NCBI GenBank assembly: GCA_030917025.1
Contig: JAUPVN010000107.1
Span: 1 to 15,259 of the forward strand
Direction: 5' to 3'
Length of the DNA: 15,259 bases
From: Patescibacteria group bacterium
Lineage (GTDB): Bacteria > Patescibacteriota > Saccharimonadia > Saccharimonadales > CAIOMD01
Under the pieces are notes generated by a model. That model worked only from the letters and a program-made list of their open reading frames with translations, did no database searches and was not told the origin of the DNA. Of this stretch, positions 1-7,526 are shown piece by piece; position 1 is the first letter of the stretch, and each line of letters starts with the position of its first letter. The position numbers and the translations under genes were made by a program.

Positions 1-98
1 AAGTTAGTGGTGATAGTATGCCAGCCATCATTGGGCGTGCATCAGATAACGTATTAACAATAGTATTAAATACAATGAGAAAGGTGTTGGGGTTGTAA
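1..98 (+). CDS. 3' end of an unidentified gene (partial)
   Basis: An open frame runs from the window edge (complete codons from base 3) to a TAA at 96-98, one base before the ATG of the ABC ATPase gene. It encodes about 31 residues, beginning VSGDSMPAIIGRAS and ending TMRKVLGL. The 1-base spacing to the ATPase gene suggests it is the preceding gene of the same operon. In ABC efflux operons of this kind that position is often a membrane-fusion (adaptor) protein or a second permease, but this short tail shows no motif that decides. Function unknown; only the frame and its tight spacing support it. Confidence 0.55.
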   Translation, partial: VSGDSMPAIIGRASDNVLTIVLNTMRKVLGL

Positions 99-99
99 A

Positions 100-897
100 A
101 TGGCAGATAGTACAGCCCTAATTATTGCCAAAAATATTTCTCAAACCTTTCTAGTTGGTAAAGAACAAGTTAGGGCAGTAAAAGAAGCATCATTTGAGAT
201 ACAACCTAATACATTTAACATTGTATACGGGCCATCTGGTAGCGGCAAAACAACCTTGCTAAATACATTAGTTGGTTTGCAAAAACCAACTTCTGGCCAA
301 GTAATATTACAAGATAAAGATGTATATAAATTAAATTCTGATGAACTTGCAGCACTAAGAGCAAATAAAATTGGAATTGTACTACAAACCAACTATTGGG
401 TTAATAGCCTAAATGTTTTAGATAATATATCACTCCCATTGCTATTTTTAGGCTATAACAGAAAAGCTGCTAACAATATTGCAAAAATATCTTTAGAACG
501 TGCCAAAATGACGGCCTATGCTAAAAAATATCCCACTTATCTTTCTGGCGGAGAACAACAGCGCGTAGCAATTGCTAGGGCACTAGCTAACGACCCCTTG
601 TTTATAGTTACAGATGAACCAACTGGTAATCTAGACACAGCAAACGGAGACGCGGTAATGGAGCTTTTGCAAAATATTAAAGATGAATACAGAAGAACGG
701 TAATACTTGTAACCCATAATATGGAATACTTACCTTTAGCAGATAAAATACTACACATCCAAGACGGAATAGTAGAAGAGCTGGCTTCAGACAATATACA
801 AGAAAAAACAGATAAACTTATAGAAGATATACGTAAAAGAACTACATATTTTAAAAATCTTAATCTTGGTAGCAAAGCTATTAGCAGGAGCGTATAA
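100..897 (+). CDS. ABC transporter ATP-binding protein (LolD/MacB-type efflux family)
   Basis: ATPase subunit of an ABC transporter that pairs with the FtsX-type permease directly downstream; it acts on the cytoplasmic face of the membrane. All nucleotide-binding motifs are present: Walker A GPSGSGKTT at residues 44-52, Q-loop Gln96, signature LSGGEQQR at 148-155, Walker B ending in Asp172-Glu173, and the H-loop His206. The 265-residue length is slightly above the roughly 220-230 usual for LolD/MacB ATPases because of a lysine/glutamate-rich tail after about residue 228. The start ATG lies one base after the previous gene's stop, and the permease ATG follows after two bases, so all three are probably co-transcribed and translationally coupled. 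The substrate cannot be read from the sequence; candidates are lipoproteins, peptides or toxic compounds. Family assignment is firm, substrate open. Confidence 0.95.
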   Translation: MADSTALIIAKNISQTFLVGKEQVRAVKEASFEIQPNTFNIVYGPSGSGKTTLLNTLVGLQKPTSGQVILQDKDVYKLNSDELAALRANKIGIVLQTNYWVNSLNVLDNISLPLLFLGYNRKAANNIAKISLERAKMTAYAKKYPTYLSGGEQQRVAIARALANDPLFIVTDEPTGNLDTANGDAVMELLQNIKDEYRRTVILVTHNMEYLPLADKILHIQDGIVEELASDNIQEKTDKLIEDIRKRTTYFKNLNLGSKAISRSV

Positions 898-899
898 AT

Positions 900-2111
900 A
901 TGGCAAATAAACCACATTACAAATCTATACCAATTAGCGCAACCTTTTATTTAGCTTGGAAAAACATTACACACAAAAGGCTGCGCAGTATATTAACTAT
1001 TTTAGGCGTAGCAATAGGCATAGGAGCAGTATACTTTTTGCTATCTTTTGGTTTTGGTTTAAGAAATTTAGTAACAGAACAAGTTGTTGGTAGCCAATCT
1101 ATAAAAGCAATAGATGTAAGCACAGTTAACTCAAAAATAATCCAACTAAACCAAGAAAATTATCAAAAAATGCAAAATTTTAATAAAGTAGCCAAATATG
1201 GAGCTTTGTTATCTGTTCCGGGTAGTATTAAAATAAATCAATCGGGAGCAACTAGTGTTGTAGTGTACGCGGTAGACAAAGGATATGTTGAGCTTTCTAA
1301 CCACAGTATCGTTGCTGGTTCTTACAGCAAACCAAACGAGGTTGACACAGCCTATATAAACACGGCTACAACAAAAGCGGCCGGTATAAAAGATCCAAAA
1401 AGTATAATTGGACAAAAAATGCAGCTAATTATACCACTCCAGAATGCTAATCAACCCTACTTAGAAAAAGACTTTACAATTGTTGGGGTTATAGAATCGG
1501 GCTCTGGTAGCGAAGTATATACGTCTTATGACATATTTTCTGGCTTAGAGGTAAATACATACAGCCAAATTAAACTTGTTGCTCAAGAAAGATCAGATGT
1601 TGGCAATTTACGTAAACAGGTAGAATCTATGGGCTTTCAAACAGTATCTGCCATAGATACAGTAGACCAAATAGATAAAGTTTTTCAGATATTTAATATT
1701 GTTTTGGGGGCATTTGGCGCCATTGGTATGGTAATTGCCATTTTAGGAATGTTTAATACTTTAACTATTTCATTAATAGAACGAACAAAAGAAATTGGGC
1801 TAATGATGGCCCTGGGTGGCAGAAAACGAGATATGTCGCGCTTATTTATTTTTGAAGCCCTGCTCTTATCAATTAGTGGCGCCATTATTGGTATTATATT
1901 TGCAAGAACGGCAGAACTAATAACAAACGGCGTACTAAATAGCTATGCCCATTCTAGAGGCGTAAACGAATCTTTTAACTTATTTGCTAACCCGTGGTGG
2001 CTGCAAATTGCAATGGTTATATTTATGATACTTATAGGTTTAGTAGTAGTAATACTGCCCGCATTAAGAGCAGAAAAAACCAATCCAATAGATGCTCTAC
2101 GCCAAGAATAA
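900..2111 (+). CDS. FtsX/MacB-type ABC transporter permease
   Basis: Membrane subunit of the ABC efflux system, with the typical MacB/FtsX layout. After a short cytoplasmic N-terminus come TM1 at about residues 29-51, a large extracytoplasmic domain of about 210 residues (MacB_PCD-like), and three C-terminal helices at about 264-290, 314-336 and 366-389. The cytoplasmic loop after TM2 has the family's coupling-helix motif, ERTKEIGLMMALGGRKRD (294-311), and the protein ends with the classic PALRAEKTNPIDALRQE tail. AGGAG lies 9 bases before the ATG. In diderms MacB works with an adaptor and an outer-membrane channel; in a monoderm-like cell it would export without a channel. The cargo is not evident. 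No broken motifs seen. Confidence 0.94.
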   Translation: MANKPHYKSIPISATFYLAWKNITHKRLRSILTILGVAIGIGAVYFLLSFGFGLRNLVTEQVVGSQSIKAIDVSTVNSKIIQLNQENYQKMQNFNKVAKYGALLSVPGSIKINQSGATSVVVYAVDKGYVELSNHSIVAGSYSKPNEVDTAYINTATTKAAGIKDPKSIIGQKMQLIIPLQNANQPYLEKDFTIVGVIESGSGSEVYTSYDIFSGLEVNTYSQIKLVAQERSDVGNLRKQVESMGFQTVSAIDTVDQIDKVFQIFNIVLGAFGAIGMVIAILGMFNTLTISLIERTKEIGLMMALGGRKRDMSRLFIFEALLLSISGAIIGIIFARTAELITNGVLNSYAHSRGVNESFNLFANPWWLQIAMVIFMILIGLVVVILPALRAEKTNPIDALRQE

Positions 2112-2117
2112 AAAACG

Positions 2118-2783
2118 ATGAATAAAATACTATTTATACATCGTTCTGTGGGCGAAAATCTTATCAATGATGGCAAGATTTATCAAAATTTTATAAGTAA
2201 CTCAAATATAGATTTTAACGATTACAACGTAAACACAAAAATATTACGTAATAAATACGATAGTAAAAAACTACTGCTAGATTTTCCAAACAATAATACT
2301 ACACCAAAAGACTACTCTGAACTTTTTAATAATACAAATTATCAAAATACAATAGATTATATACTAAGCTTTAATACAGTAATTATTAAATCTTGTTACC
2401 CTAACTCAAATATAAAAACTAACCAAGAGCTTATAAAAATTAAAGATTATTACACTAAAATTACTAGTTATTATAGTAATCTACCAAATAAACTCATAAT
2501 CGTTACTTCTCCACCTTTAGTGCCCTTTAAAACAAACTCTCAAAACGCCAAAAGAGCAAAAGAATTATCAAACTGGTTAACAAATAGTAACTTTGGCGGT
2601 AATATTAGTACTTTCAACTTATTTAACTTATTAGCCGAAAAGGATGGTAAAAACACTAACATGCTTAAAAAACAATATCGTCGCTTACTACCATTTGATT
2701 CTCACCCCAACAAAATAGCTAATCAAAAAATTTCTCCTATGTTTATAGATTGTATGTTAAATGATACTATTTATAGTATATGA
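2118..2783 (+). CDS. SGNH/GDSL-hydrolase-like protein, function unassigned
   Basis: A 221-residue protein with no signal peptide or membrane segment, so probably cytoplasmic. Features fit a divergent SGNH hydrolase: a first beta strand ILFIHRSVGEN (4-14) with candidate nucleophile Ser10, the central block KSCYPNSNI (91-99) with Asn96/Asn98, a TSPPLVP block (130-136), and a C-terminal FDSHPN (193-198) supplying Asp194 and His196. The D-x-H spacing differs from the usual D-x-x-H. SGNH enzymes are esterases, lipases or acyl-transfer enzymes; the substrate here is unknown. The protein is unusually rich in Asn and Lys and its DNA is more AT-rich than the flanking genes by eye. It sits 6 bases after the permease and overlaps pyrC by ATGA (2780-2783), so it is probably translated from the same mRNA. 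No Shine-Dalgarno precedes its ATG. Alternative: a non-catalytic relative of this fold. Confidence 0.6.
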   Translation: MNKILFIHRSVGENLINDGKIYQNFISNSNIDFNDYNVNTKILRNKYDSKKLLLDFPNNNTTPKDYSELFNNTNYQNTIDYILSFNTVIIKSCYPNSNIKTNQELIKIKDYYTKITSYYSNLPNKLIIVTSPPLVPFKTNSQNAKRAKELSNWLTNSNFGGNISTFNLFNLLAEKDGKNTNMLKKQYRRLLPFDSHPNKIANQKISPMFIDCMLNDTIYSI

Positions 2784-3829
2784 AAACTATTACATTACCC
2801 GGATTGATAGACCCTCATGTGCATTTGCGTGACCCAGGGCAAACTCATAAAGAAGATTTTTACACAGGCACCGCAGCTGCATTAGCTGGTGGTTTTACTA
2901 CTATGATAGACATGCCAAACAATTTAGTGCCTATTACTACAAAAAAGTTATTAGACCAAAAAATTGCAAATGCTAAACAAAAAACCGTGTGCGATTTAGG
3001 CTTTCATTTTGGTACTTTAGGCGATAATTTTGACCAGTTTGAGATGGTTAAAGATATTGTAATGGGCCTTAAAGTGTATATGAACATAACAACTGGAGGC
3101 TATAAAATAGATAGCGCAAAGCTGATAGATATTTATAAAGCTTGGCCCACCAATAAGCCAATTATGTTACATGCAGAAGATGATGTATCAGATATTGTGC
3201 TAAAAACTTTAAAAACCATACCCAAACAAACCCATATGTGCCATGTTTCTAACCAAAAAGAGCTAGAATTTGTATTAAAAGCAAAAGAAGCGGGGTTGCC
3301 AATTACTTGTGGTGTTACGCCACATCATTTATTTTTAACAGATAAAGATGCCGATAAACTTGGGCCCTTTGGCCATATGAAACCATACTTAAAACCAAAA
3401 AAAGATCAACAATTTTTATGGGACCATTTAGACGGCGTAGATATAATAGAATCAGACCACGCGCCCCATACAAAACAAGAAAAACTTAGTAGCCAGCCCC
3501 CTTTTGGCGTACCGGGGCTAGAAACCACTTTGCCATTAATGCTAACAGCACAAGCAGAAGGCAAATTAACAATGGATAAACTAATTTCTTTGCTACATAC
3601 AAATTCTGCTAAATTATTTAACATAAATCAGCCAAAAAACACATCAGTTTTAGTAGAATTATCAGAAACAACAATTAGCAATAAAAATATCCATTCTAAA
3701 TGCGGCTGGACGCCTTTTGACGGTATGGCTGTAGCAGGTTTTGTAAAAGAAGTTACAGTAAATAATAAGGTTGTTTACAACAACGGTAAAATACTAGCTA
3801 AAGCTGGTTCTGCCAAAATTATAAAATAG
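2780..3829 (+). CDS. pyrC: Dihydroorotase, CAD-like type
   Basis: Cyclises N-carbamoyl-aspartate to dihydroorotate in de novo pyrimidine synthesis (cytoplasmic, zinc-dependent amidohydrolase). Metal ligands are visible: DPHVHLRDPG (11-20) with His13 and His15, Lys98 in GLKVYMN as the probable carboxylated lysine, His131 in LHAED, His155 in CHVS, and Asp226 in ESDHAPH. At 349 residues it is shorter than the usual bacterial class I enzyme (about 420). By eye it follows the dihydroorotase domain of animal CAD closely, including the TPHHLFL (180-186), PGLETTLPLMLTA (245-257) and WTPFDGMAVAG stretches. Its ATG overlaps the stop of the SGNH-like gene by four bases, so its expression is tied to the upstream transporter operon. 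Its 3' end overlaps pyrD on the other strand by 11 bases. Confidence 0.93.
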   Translation: MKTITLPGLIDPHVHLRDPGQTHKEDFYTGTAAALAGGFTTMIDMPNNLVPITTKKLLDQKIANAKQKTVCDLGFHFGTLGDNFDQFEMVKDIVMGLKVYMNITTGGYKIDSAKLIDIYKAWPTNKPIMLHAEDDVSDIVLKTLKTIPKQTHMCHVSNQKELEFVLKAKEAGLPITCGVTPHHLFLTDKDADKLGPFGHMKPYLKPKKDQQFLWDHLDGVDIIESDHAPHTKQEKLSSQPPFGVPGLETTLPLMLTAQAEGKLTMDKLISLLHTNSAKLFNINQPKNTSVLVELSETTISNKNIHSKCGWTPFDGMAVAGFVKEVTVNNKVVYNNGKILAKAGSAKIIK

Positions 3830-4901
3830 CCTTTACTTGGTTTGCTAAATTATCGTTCCACATTGCTGCAGTTGCAGATTGCACCAAATCTGCACCTTTT
3901 TGGCGATATTCTATAAAATCATCTGTATTCATTACTCCACCAACACCAATAACCTGTAGGTTTAAATTATTTTCTTGGCGTATTTTATTAATACGTTCTA
4001 CCATATCTAAACCGGCCCATTTAATGCCCTTGCCGCAAACACCCGCTTTTAACCTATTTGGCCCAGGCAATAGCTGATTACCATATTTATCTACAATTGG
4101 TGCAGCAATTGTATTAATAACAGATACCGCAGATAAATAGGGCGAAGCTTCAATAATTGTTGCTTTTAAAGTATCTTGCTGTAGTTTAGAAAAATAGCCA
4201 AGCTTGGCAATAAGCGGTACGTTGCCAATGGCTTGTTTTGTTTTTTTGCAAATTGCAATAACCGAGGCTTTTGTGTAGCAAAGCACACCCTCGCTTGCAA
4301 CGTTTGGGCAAGACAAATTAATTTCTATTACTTTTGCCCCGTTATCAACAGCTAATTTTGCAGTACTTGCAAAATCATCAAAATAATCTTGTTCTGTAAA
4401 GCCTTTTAGTATAGTACCTACAACGCTCATTATTAATAATTGCCCCTTACCTTGGTGGCTAAGTGCTTTTTTTAAATCTTCTACCCAAAAACTAGGGCCC
4501 TTAGACGGTACTCCAAAAGAATTTGTAACAGTAACTTCTGCTAACGATTTGTTTGTTGTAGAATGGCCAACTATAGGCTTACTTGCTTTTTCTAAAGTTA
4601 AATTACCCTTTACATCTAAGTAAACTACATTTGGGTATTCGTTACAGGGAAAGGTTGTGCTACGTTGAGTTTTATAGCAAACTACATCAAAACCCATATC
4701 AAATGCGTGTTTTACATGGTTAGAGTTTAATAATATACCAGCCGCAACGCCAAAAGGTGAATTAACTTTACGGCCAACAAAAGAATATTTGGGATTTTTG
4801 TCATTTTTTACAATATTTATGTTATTTATATTAAAAGGGCCTTTGCTAAAATTTTCTTCATAGGTTATTGCGGGATCATAAAATACTGGTTTTAAGCTCA
4901 T
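3819..4901 (-). CDS. pyrD: Dihydroorotate dehydrogenase (class 1-like, Cys active site)
   Basis: FMN enzyme that oxidises dihydroorotate to orotate. The flavin barrel motifs are clear: AAGILLNSNHVK (53-64), YKTQRS with Lys77 (76-81), the TNSFGVPSKGP loop (126-136), INLSCPNV with Cys198 (194-201), IAKLGY with Lys233, the phosphate-binding IGVGGV (318-323), and QSATAAMW (341-348). A Cys in the SCPN loop is characteristic of class 1 (soluble) enzymes; class 2 (quinone) enzymes have Ser. There is no hydrophobic N-terminal membrane segment, which agrees with class 1, but at 360 residues it is longer than class 1A (about 310), with extra sequence at the N-terminus (1-40). The natural electron acceptor cannot be assigned. 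A weak Shine-Dalgarno (AAAGG) precedes the ATG. It diverges from pyrF across only 44 bases. Confidence 0.88.
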   Translation of the reverse strand: MSLKPVFYDPAITYEENFSKGPFNINNINIVKNDKNPKYSFVGRKVNSPFGVAAGILLNSNHVKHAFDMGFDVVCYKTQRSTTFPCNEYPNVVYLDVKGNLTLEKASKPIVGHSTTNKSLAEVTVTNSFGVPSKGPSFWVEDLKKALSHQGKGQLLIMSVVGTILKGFTEQDYFDDFASTAKLAVDNGAKVIEINLSCPNVASEGVLCYTKASVIAICKKTKQAIGNVPLIAKLGYFSKLQQDTLKATIIEASPYLSAVSVINTIAAPIVDKYGNQLLPGPNRLKAGVCGKGIKWAGLDMVERINKIRQENNLNLQVIGVGGVMNTDDFIEYRQKGADLVQSATAAMWNDNLANQVKAIL

Positions 4902-4903
4902 AT

Positions 4904-4938
4904 TTGCCTTTATTAAGTTTATACCTATATACTATACT
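4904..4938 (+). promoter_or_regulatory. Predicted pyrF promoter giving a nearly leaderless mRNA
   Basis: In the 44-base pyrD/pyrF divergent gap, a TTGCCT (4904-4909) is followed after 18 bases by TATACT (4928-4933); a second TATACT lies at 4933-4938. The pyrF ATG is at 4946, so a start site 6-8 bases after either box would leave a leader of about 0-6 bases. No Shine-Dalgarno is seen before pyrF. Prediction from sequence only. Confidence 0.5.
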
Positions 4939-4945
4939 ACTAGAC

Positions 4946-5767
4946 ATGAACTTTCTTACAAAGTTAGATAAAGTTATAACAAACAATGATTCTCTTTTGT
5001 GTGTAGGTCTAGACCCAGATATCAATAAAATTCCCCCTCATATTGCATCACAAAAAGATGCTTTTTTTATATTTAATAAAGCAATTATAGATACTACTAG
5101 TAATTTAGTATGTGCATATAAGCCAAATTCTGCCATGTACGAGGCTGCTGGTGAAGATGGCATCACGCAACTTAAAAAAACTTGTGATTATATTAATGAA
5201 ACTTACCCAAAAATACCAATAATACTAGACTTTAAAAGAGCAGATATTGGCAACACAAACAATTATTATGCTAGTTTTGCTTTTAACTATTTAAACGTAG
5301 ATGCAATTACTATTAACCCCTACATGGGCAAAACCGCAAATAACGAGTTTTTAAGTTACAAAGATAAGGGCATCATTGTGCTTTGCCGAACATCCAACCC
5401 AGGAGCGGGTGAGTTTCAAGATTTAATTATAGATGGCAAGCCACTTTACCAACATGTTGCTAAAAATATTATAGATTCTTGGAACACTAACGATAATTGC
5501 CTACTTGTAATGGGAGCAACCTATGCAGATGAACTTGCTCAGGTAAGAAAAATTGTGGGCCCTAATATGGTATTTTTGGTTCCGGGAGTAGGTGCACAAG
5601 GTGGAGACGTAAAAAGCTTTGTTAAGGCTGGTATTGGTGCTAATAAAAGAGGTTTAATAATAAACTCTTCTAGAGATATCTTGTATAGTTCAAACGGTAA
5701 AGATTTTGCCGATGCTGCCAAAGCTAAGGCACAAGAAATACGCAATACAATTAATAATTACAGATAG
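4946..5767 (+). CDS. pyrF: Orotidine 5'-phosphate decarboxylase (type 2)
   Basis: Converts OMP to UMP, the last step of de novo UMP synthesis. A 273-residue protein with the OMPDC barrel signatures: CVGLDPD (19-25), the catalytic charge network DFKRAD (95-100; Asp95, Lys97, Asp100), INPYMGK (123-129), CRTSNPGA (147-154), VPGVGAQGGD (212-221), and a phosphate-binding SSR (241-243). The CVGLDPD, KPNSAMYEAAG and AQGGD motifs match the longer type 2 subfamily common in Actinobacteria and some other bacteria, rather than the E. coli type. I chose the ATG at 4946 over an upstream in-frame ATG at 4868 because the extra 26 residues are non-homologous, would overlap pyrD and would read through the promoter. 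pyrE follows after 7 bases, so the two form an operon. Confidence 0.93.
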   Translation: MNFLTKLDKVITNNDSLLCVGLDPDINKIPPHIASQKDAFFIFNKAIIDTTSNLVCAYKPNSAMYEAAGEDGITQLKKTCDYINETYPKIPIILDFKRADIGNTNNYYASFAFNYLNVDAITINPYMGKTANNEFLSYKDKGIIVLCRTSNPGAGEFQDLIIDGKPLYQHVAKNIIDSWNTNDNCLLVMGATYADELAQVRKIVGPNMVFLVPGVGAQGGDVKSFVKAGIGANKRGLIINSSRDILYSSNGKDFADAAKAKAQEIRNTINNYR

Positions 5768-5774
5768 GGGTAAA

Positions 5775-6443
5775 ATGGACGCAAAAAAAGAACTAAAAAA
5801 GATTGGTTGCATTAGGTCGGGCCACTTTATTGGCGTAAGCACTAAACACTTAGCAGGATATGTAAATTATGATGTCCTCTTACCACACGTAGAACTTGTA
5901 TCTAAACTAATAGAACAGCTTGTAGATAGCTTTAAAGACGACGCTATAGAAACTGTTGTAACTCCAGCCGTAAGTGCTATACCTTTTTCTCACTGGGGTG
6001 CGCATTATTTATCTAAAAATTCAAAAAAAGAAATATTTGGGGTTTGGGCAGATAAAGTAGTTGGGGCACCAACACGTGAGTTTATATTTGAAAGAGAAAG
6101 CTTTGTAGAAAAAGTTAAGGGTAAAAGGGTAATAATTTTAGATGACATAATTAACCAAATGGCTTCTGCTAAAGCTATGATTAAAACAGTAACAAATGCA
6201 GGTGGAATTATTGTTGGTTTTGGCTGTATATCTGCCAACAAAGGAGTGTCTGCAGAGGCTCTTGGAGTACCAAAACTATCAATGTTAACCACAACAGAAT
6301 ACAATACTTGGGCACCAGAAGAATGCGCCAAAACTGGTCTTTGCTCAAAAAATGTACCAATTGTAGAAGATATTGGCCACGGAGATGATTTTAAAAAAAG
6401 CCACCCAAATTATGCCGGTGGCTACGTTAGGCTAATATCTTAA
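5775..6443 (+). CDS. pyrE: Orotate phosphoribosyltransferase-like protein
   Basis: A type I phosphoribosyltransferase of 222 residues, most likely PyrE (orotate + PRPP to OMP). The PRPP-binding motif is VIILDDIINQMASA (119-132) with the acidic pair Asp123-Asp124, the N-terminal SGHF...STKHLAGY (15-29) resembles the PyrE substrate motif (GxFxLxSGKHSxxY), and TPAVSAIP (63-70) matches the glycine-rich strand 2 region. The catalytic hood loop after the domain core (about 92-115) lacks the usual RKxxKxxGxGG pattern, and the C-terminal extension (about 160-222) with paired cysteines (Cys189, Cys194) is atypical, so purine or other PRTase activity cannot be excluded. Context (7 bases after pyrF, PRPP synthetase next door) favours PyrE. 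The start at 5775 has AGGGG four bases upstream; a start at 5706 would lie inside pyrF. Confidence 0.75.
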   Translation: MDAKKELKKIGCIRSGHFIGVSTKHLAGYVNYDVLLPHVELVSKLIEQLVDSFKDDAIETVVTPAVSAIPFSHWGAHYLSKNSKKEIFGVWADKVVGAPTREFIFERESFVEKVKGKRVIILDDIINQMASAKAMIKTVTNAGGIIVGFGCISANKGVSAEALGVPKLSMLTTTEYNTWAPEECAKTGLCSKNVPIVEDIGHGDDFKKSHPNYAGGYVRLIS

Positions 6444-6444
6444 A

Positions 6445-7422
6445 TTACATTTGGTTCTGGCCATCAAACAAGGCCGAAACACTCATGCCATCATATACAG
6501 CAGTAATTGCAGAAGCCAAAAGTGGGGCTACAGATAAAACTTTAACTTTTTTATGATTTTTGTGATTTGCGGGCAAAGTATCTGTAACAATAATCTCATC
6601 AAAAGCTGATTTTTCTATTCGTTCTAAAGCTGGGTCACTAAAAATACCGTGGGTACTAACTCCAAATATTTTTTTTGCGCCACGCTCTTTTAACAAATCT
6701 GCAGCAGCACAAATTGTTCCTGCCGTATCTATCATGTCGTCTATAATTATGCAGTTTCGGCCTTCTATTTCTCCTATTAAATGCTTGGCCTCTGAGCTAC
6801 CATCTCTTTTAGATGCAACTCTTTGTTTATGAATAACAGCCACAGGGCAATTTAACGAACTAGCATACCGTTCAGAAGATTTTACCCTACCAGCATCTGG
6901 CGATACTATAGTAATTTCGTCTTTCATTAAGTTTTCTTTAATATATTCTTTTAAAACAGGTGCTGCAATTAAATGATCAAACGGGCCATTAAAAAATCCT
7001 TGAGATTGCCCAGAGTGCAAATCTATACTCATTATTCTATTGGCACCGGCAACACTAAACATATCTATTACTAACCTTGTTGTAATGGCCTCTCTACCGC
7101 TGGCTTTTCTGTCTTGCCTAGCATAGGCCAAAAAGGGGCATACAGCAGTTATAGAATTAGCAGAAGCACGTTTAGCAGCATCTATCATTATTAGCTGTTC
7201 CATAATTGCACCATTTATATCTGGGCCAACATGGCTTTGCATAATAAATACATCACAACCACGCACAGACTCTGTTAATTTACACTTAATTTCCCCGTTA
7301 GCAAAAGCACCTAGCTCTACCGGAGTTAGTTTAATACCAATTTTTTTTGCAGTAGCTTTTGCTAGTTCTGTATGAGAATTTCCTGTTAAAAGCTGAATAT
7401 TATCACGAGATTTTTGTGCCAT
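6445..7422 (-). CDS. prs: Ribose-phosphate pyrophosphokinase (PRPP synthetase)
   Basis: Makes PRPP from ribose-5-phosphate and ATP; PRPP is the co-substrate of the adjacent PyrE and of purine, NAD, His and Trp synthesis. A full-length class I enzyme (325 residues) with FANGEIKC (40-47), the ATP-binding PFLAYARQDRK (96-106), metal-binding DLHSGQSQGFF (134-144; His136), the catalytic flexible loop with Lys199 and Arg201 (HKQRV), and the PRPP signature IIIDDMIDTAGTI (225-237; Asp228-Asp229). It is convergent with pyrE, with only base 6444 between the two stop codons. Its upstream -10-like TACACT lies 8 bases before the ATG and there is no Shine-Dalgarno, suggesting a leaderless message. Confidence 0.96.
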   Translation of the reverse strand: MAQKSRDNIQLLTGNSHTELAKATAKKIGIKLTPVELGAFANGEIKCKLTESVRGCDVFIMQSHVGPDINGAIMEQLIMIDAAKRASANSITAVCPFLAYARQDRKASGREAITTRLVIDMFSVAGANRIMSIDLHSGQSQGFFNGPFDHLIAAPVLKEYIKENLMKDEITIVSPDAGRVKSSERYASSLNCPVAVIHKQRVASKRDGSSEAKHLIGEIEGRNCIIIDDMIDTAGTICAAADLLKERGAKKIFGVSTHGIFSDPALERIEKSAFDEIIVTDTLPANHKNHKKVKVLSVAPLLASAITAVYDGMSVSALFDGQNQM

Positions 7423-7430
7423 TACTTATT

Positions 7431-7436
7431 AGTGTA
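7431..7436 (-). promoter_or_regulatory. Predicted prs -10 box, leaderless configuration
   Basis: On the minus strand TACACT ends 8 bases before the prs ATG (spacer 7423-7430). No Shine-Dalgarno lies between. The -35 region is weak. It overlaps the palindrome GTGTACAC (7432-7439). Confidence 0.35.
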
Positions 7437-7510
7437 CACCCCCTGTTTATAAATTTCTAACAAAAATAATAATTACATTATTTACGCTTCATAATAATAT
7501 TTTTACATAG

Positions 7511-7519
7511 TGTTATACT
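7511..7519 (+). promoter_or_regulatory. Extended -10 promoter of the HAD gene, leaderless configuration
   Basis: TGTTATACT gives a TGn extended -10 element with TATACT at 7514-7519. Seven bases later (7520-7526) comes the ATG at 7527, so the expected transcription start coincides with the start codon. No convincing -35 at 17 bases upstream, as usual for extended -10 promoters. Confidence 0.5.
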
Positions 7520-7526
7520 TAAAAAC

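Noticed and set aside
537..917. Open frame of 126 codons antisense to the ABC ATPase
   Set aside because: No recognisable domain or ribosome-binding site; the plus-strand gene is certain, and AT-rich codon use readily produces such antisense frames.
2781..2783. TGA read as a sense codon (Gly in some CPR lineages)
   Set aside because: TGA terminates both the SGNH-like gene and pgl exactly at ATGA overlaps with the next gene, and no conserved protein needs TGA as sense.
4868..4945. Extending pyrF upstream to the in-frame ATG at 4868
   Set aside because: The extra 26 residues are hydrophobic and non-homologous, overlap pyrD and would run through the predicted promoter; the ATG at 4946 matches the family start.
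5706..5774. Upstream in-frame start for pyrE at 5706
   Set aside because: It lies inside the end of pyrF, whereas the ATG at 5775 has AGGGG four bases before it and begins a family-like N-terminus.
7432..7439. GTGTACAC palindrome upstream of prs as an operator
   Set aside because: Only 8 bases and single copy in the prs/HAD gap; too short to call a regulator site.
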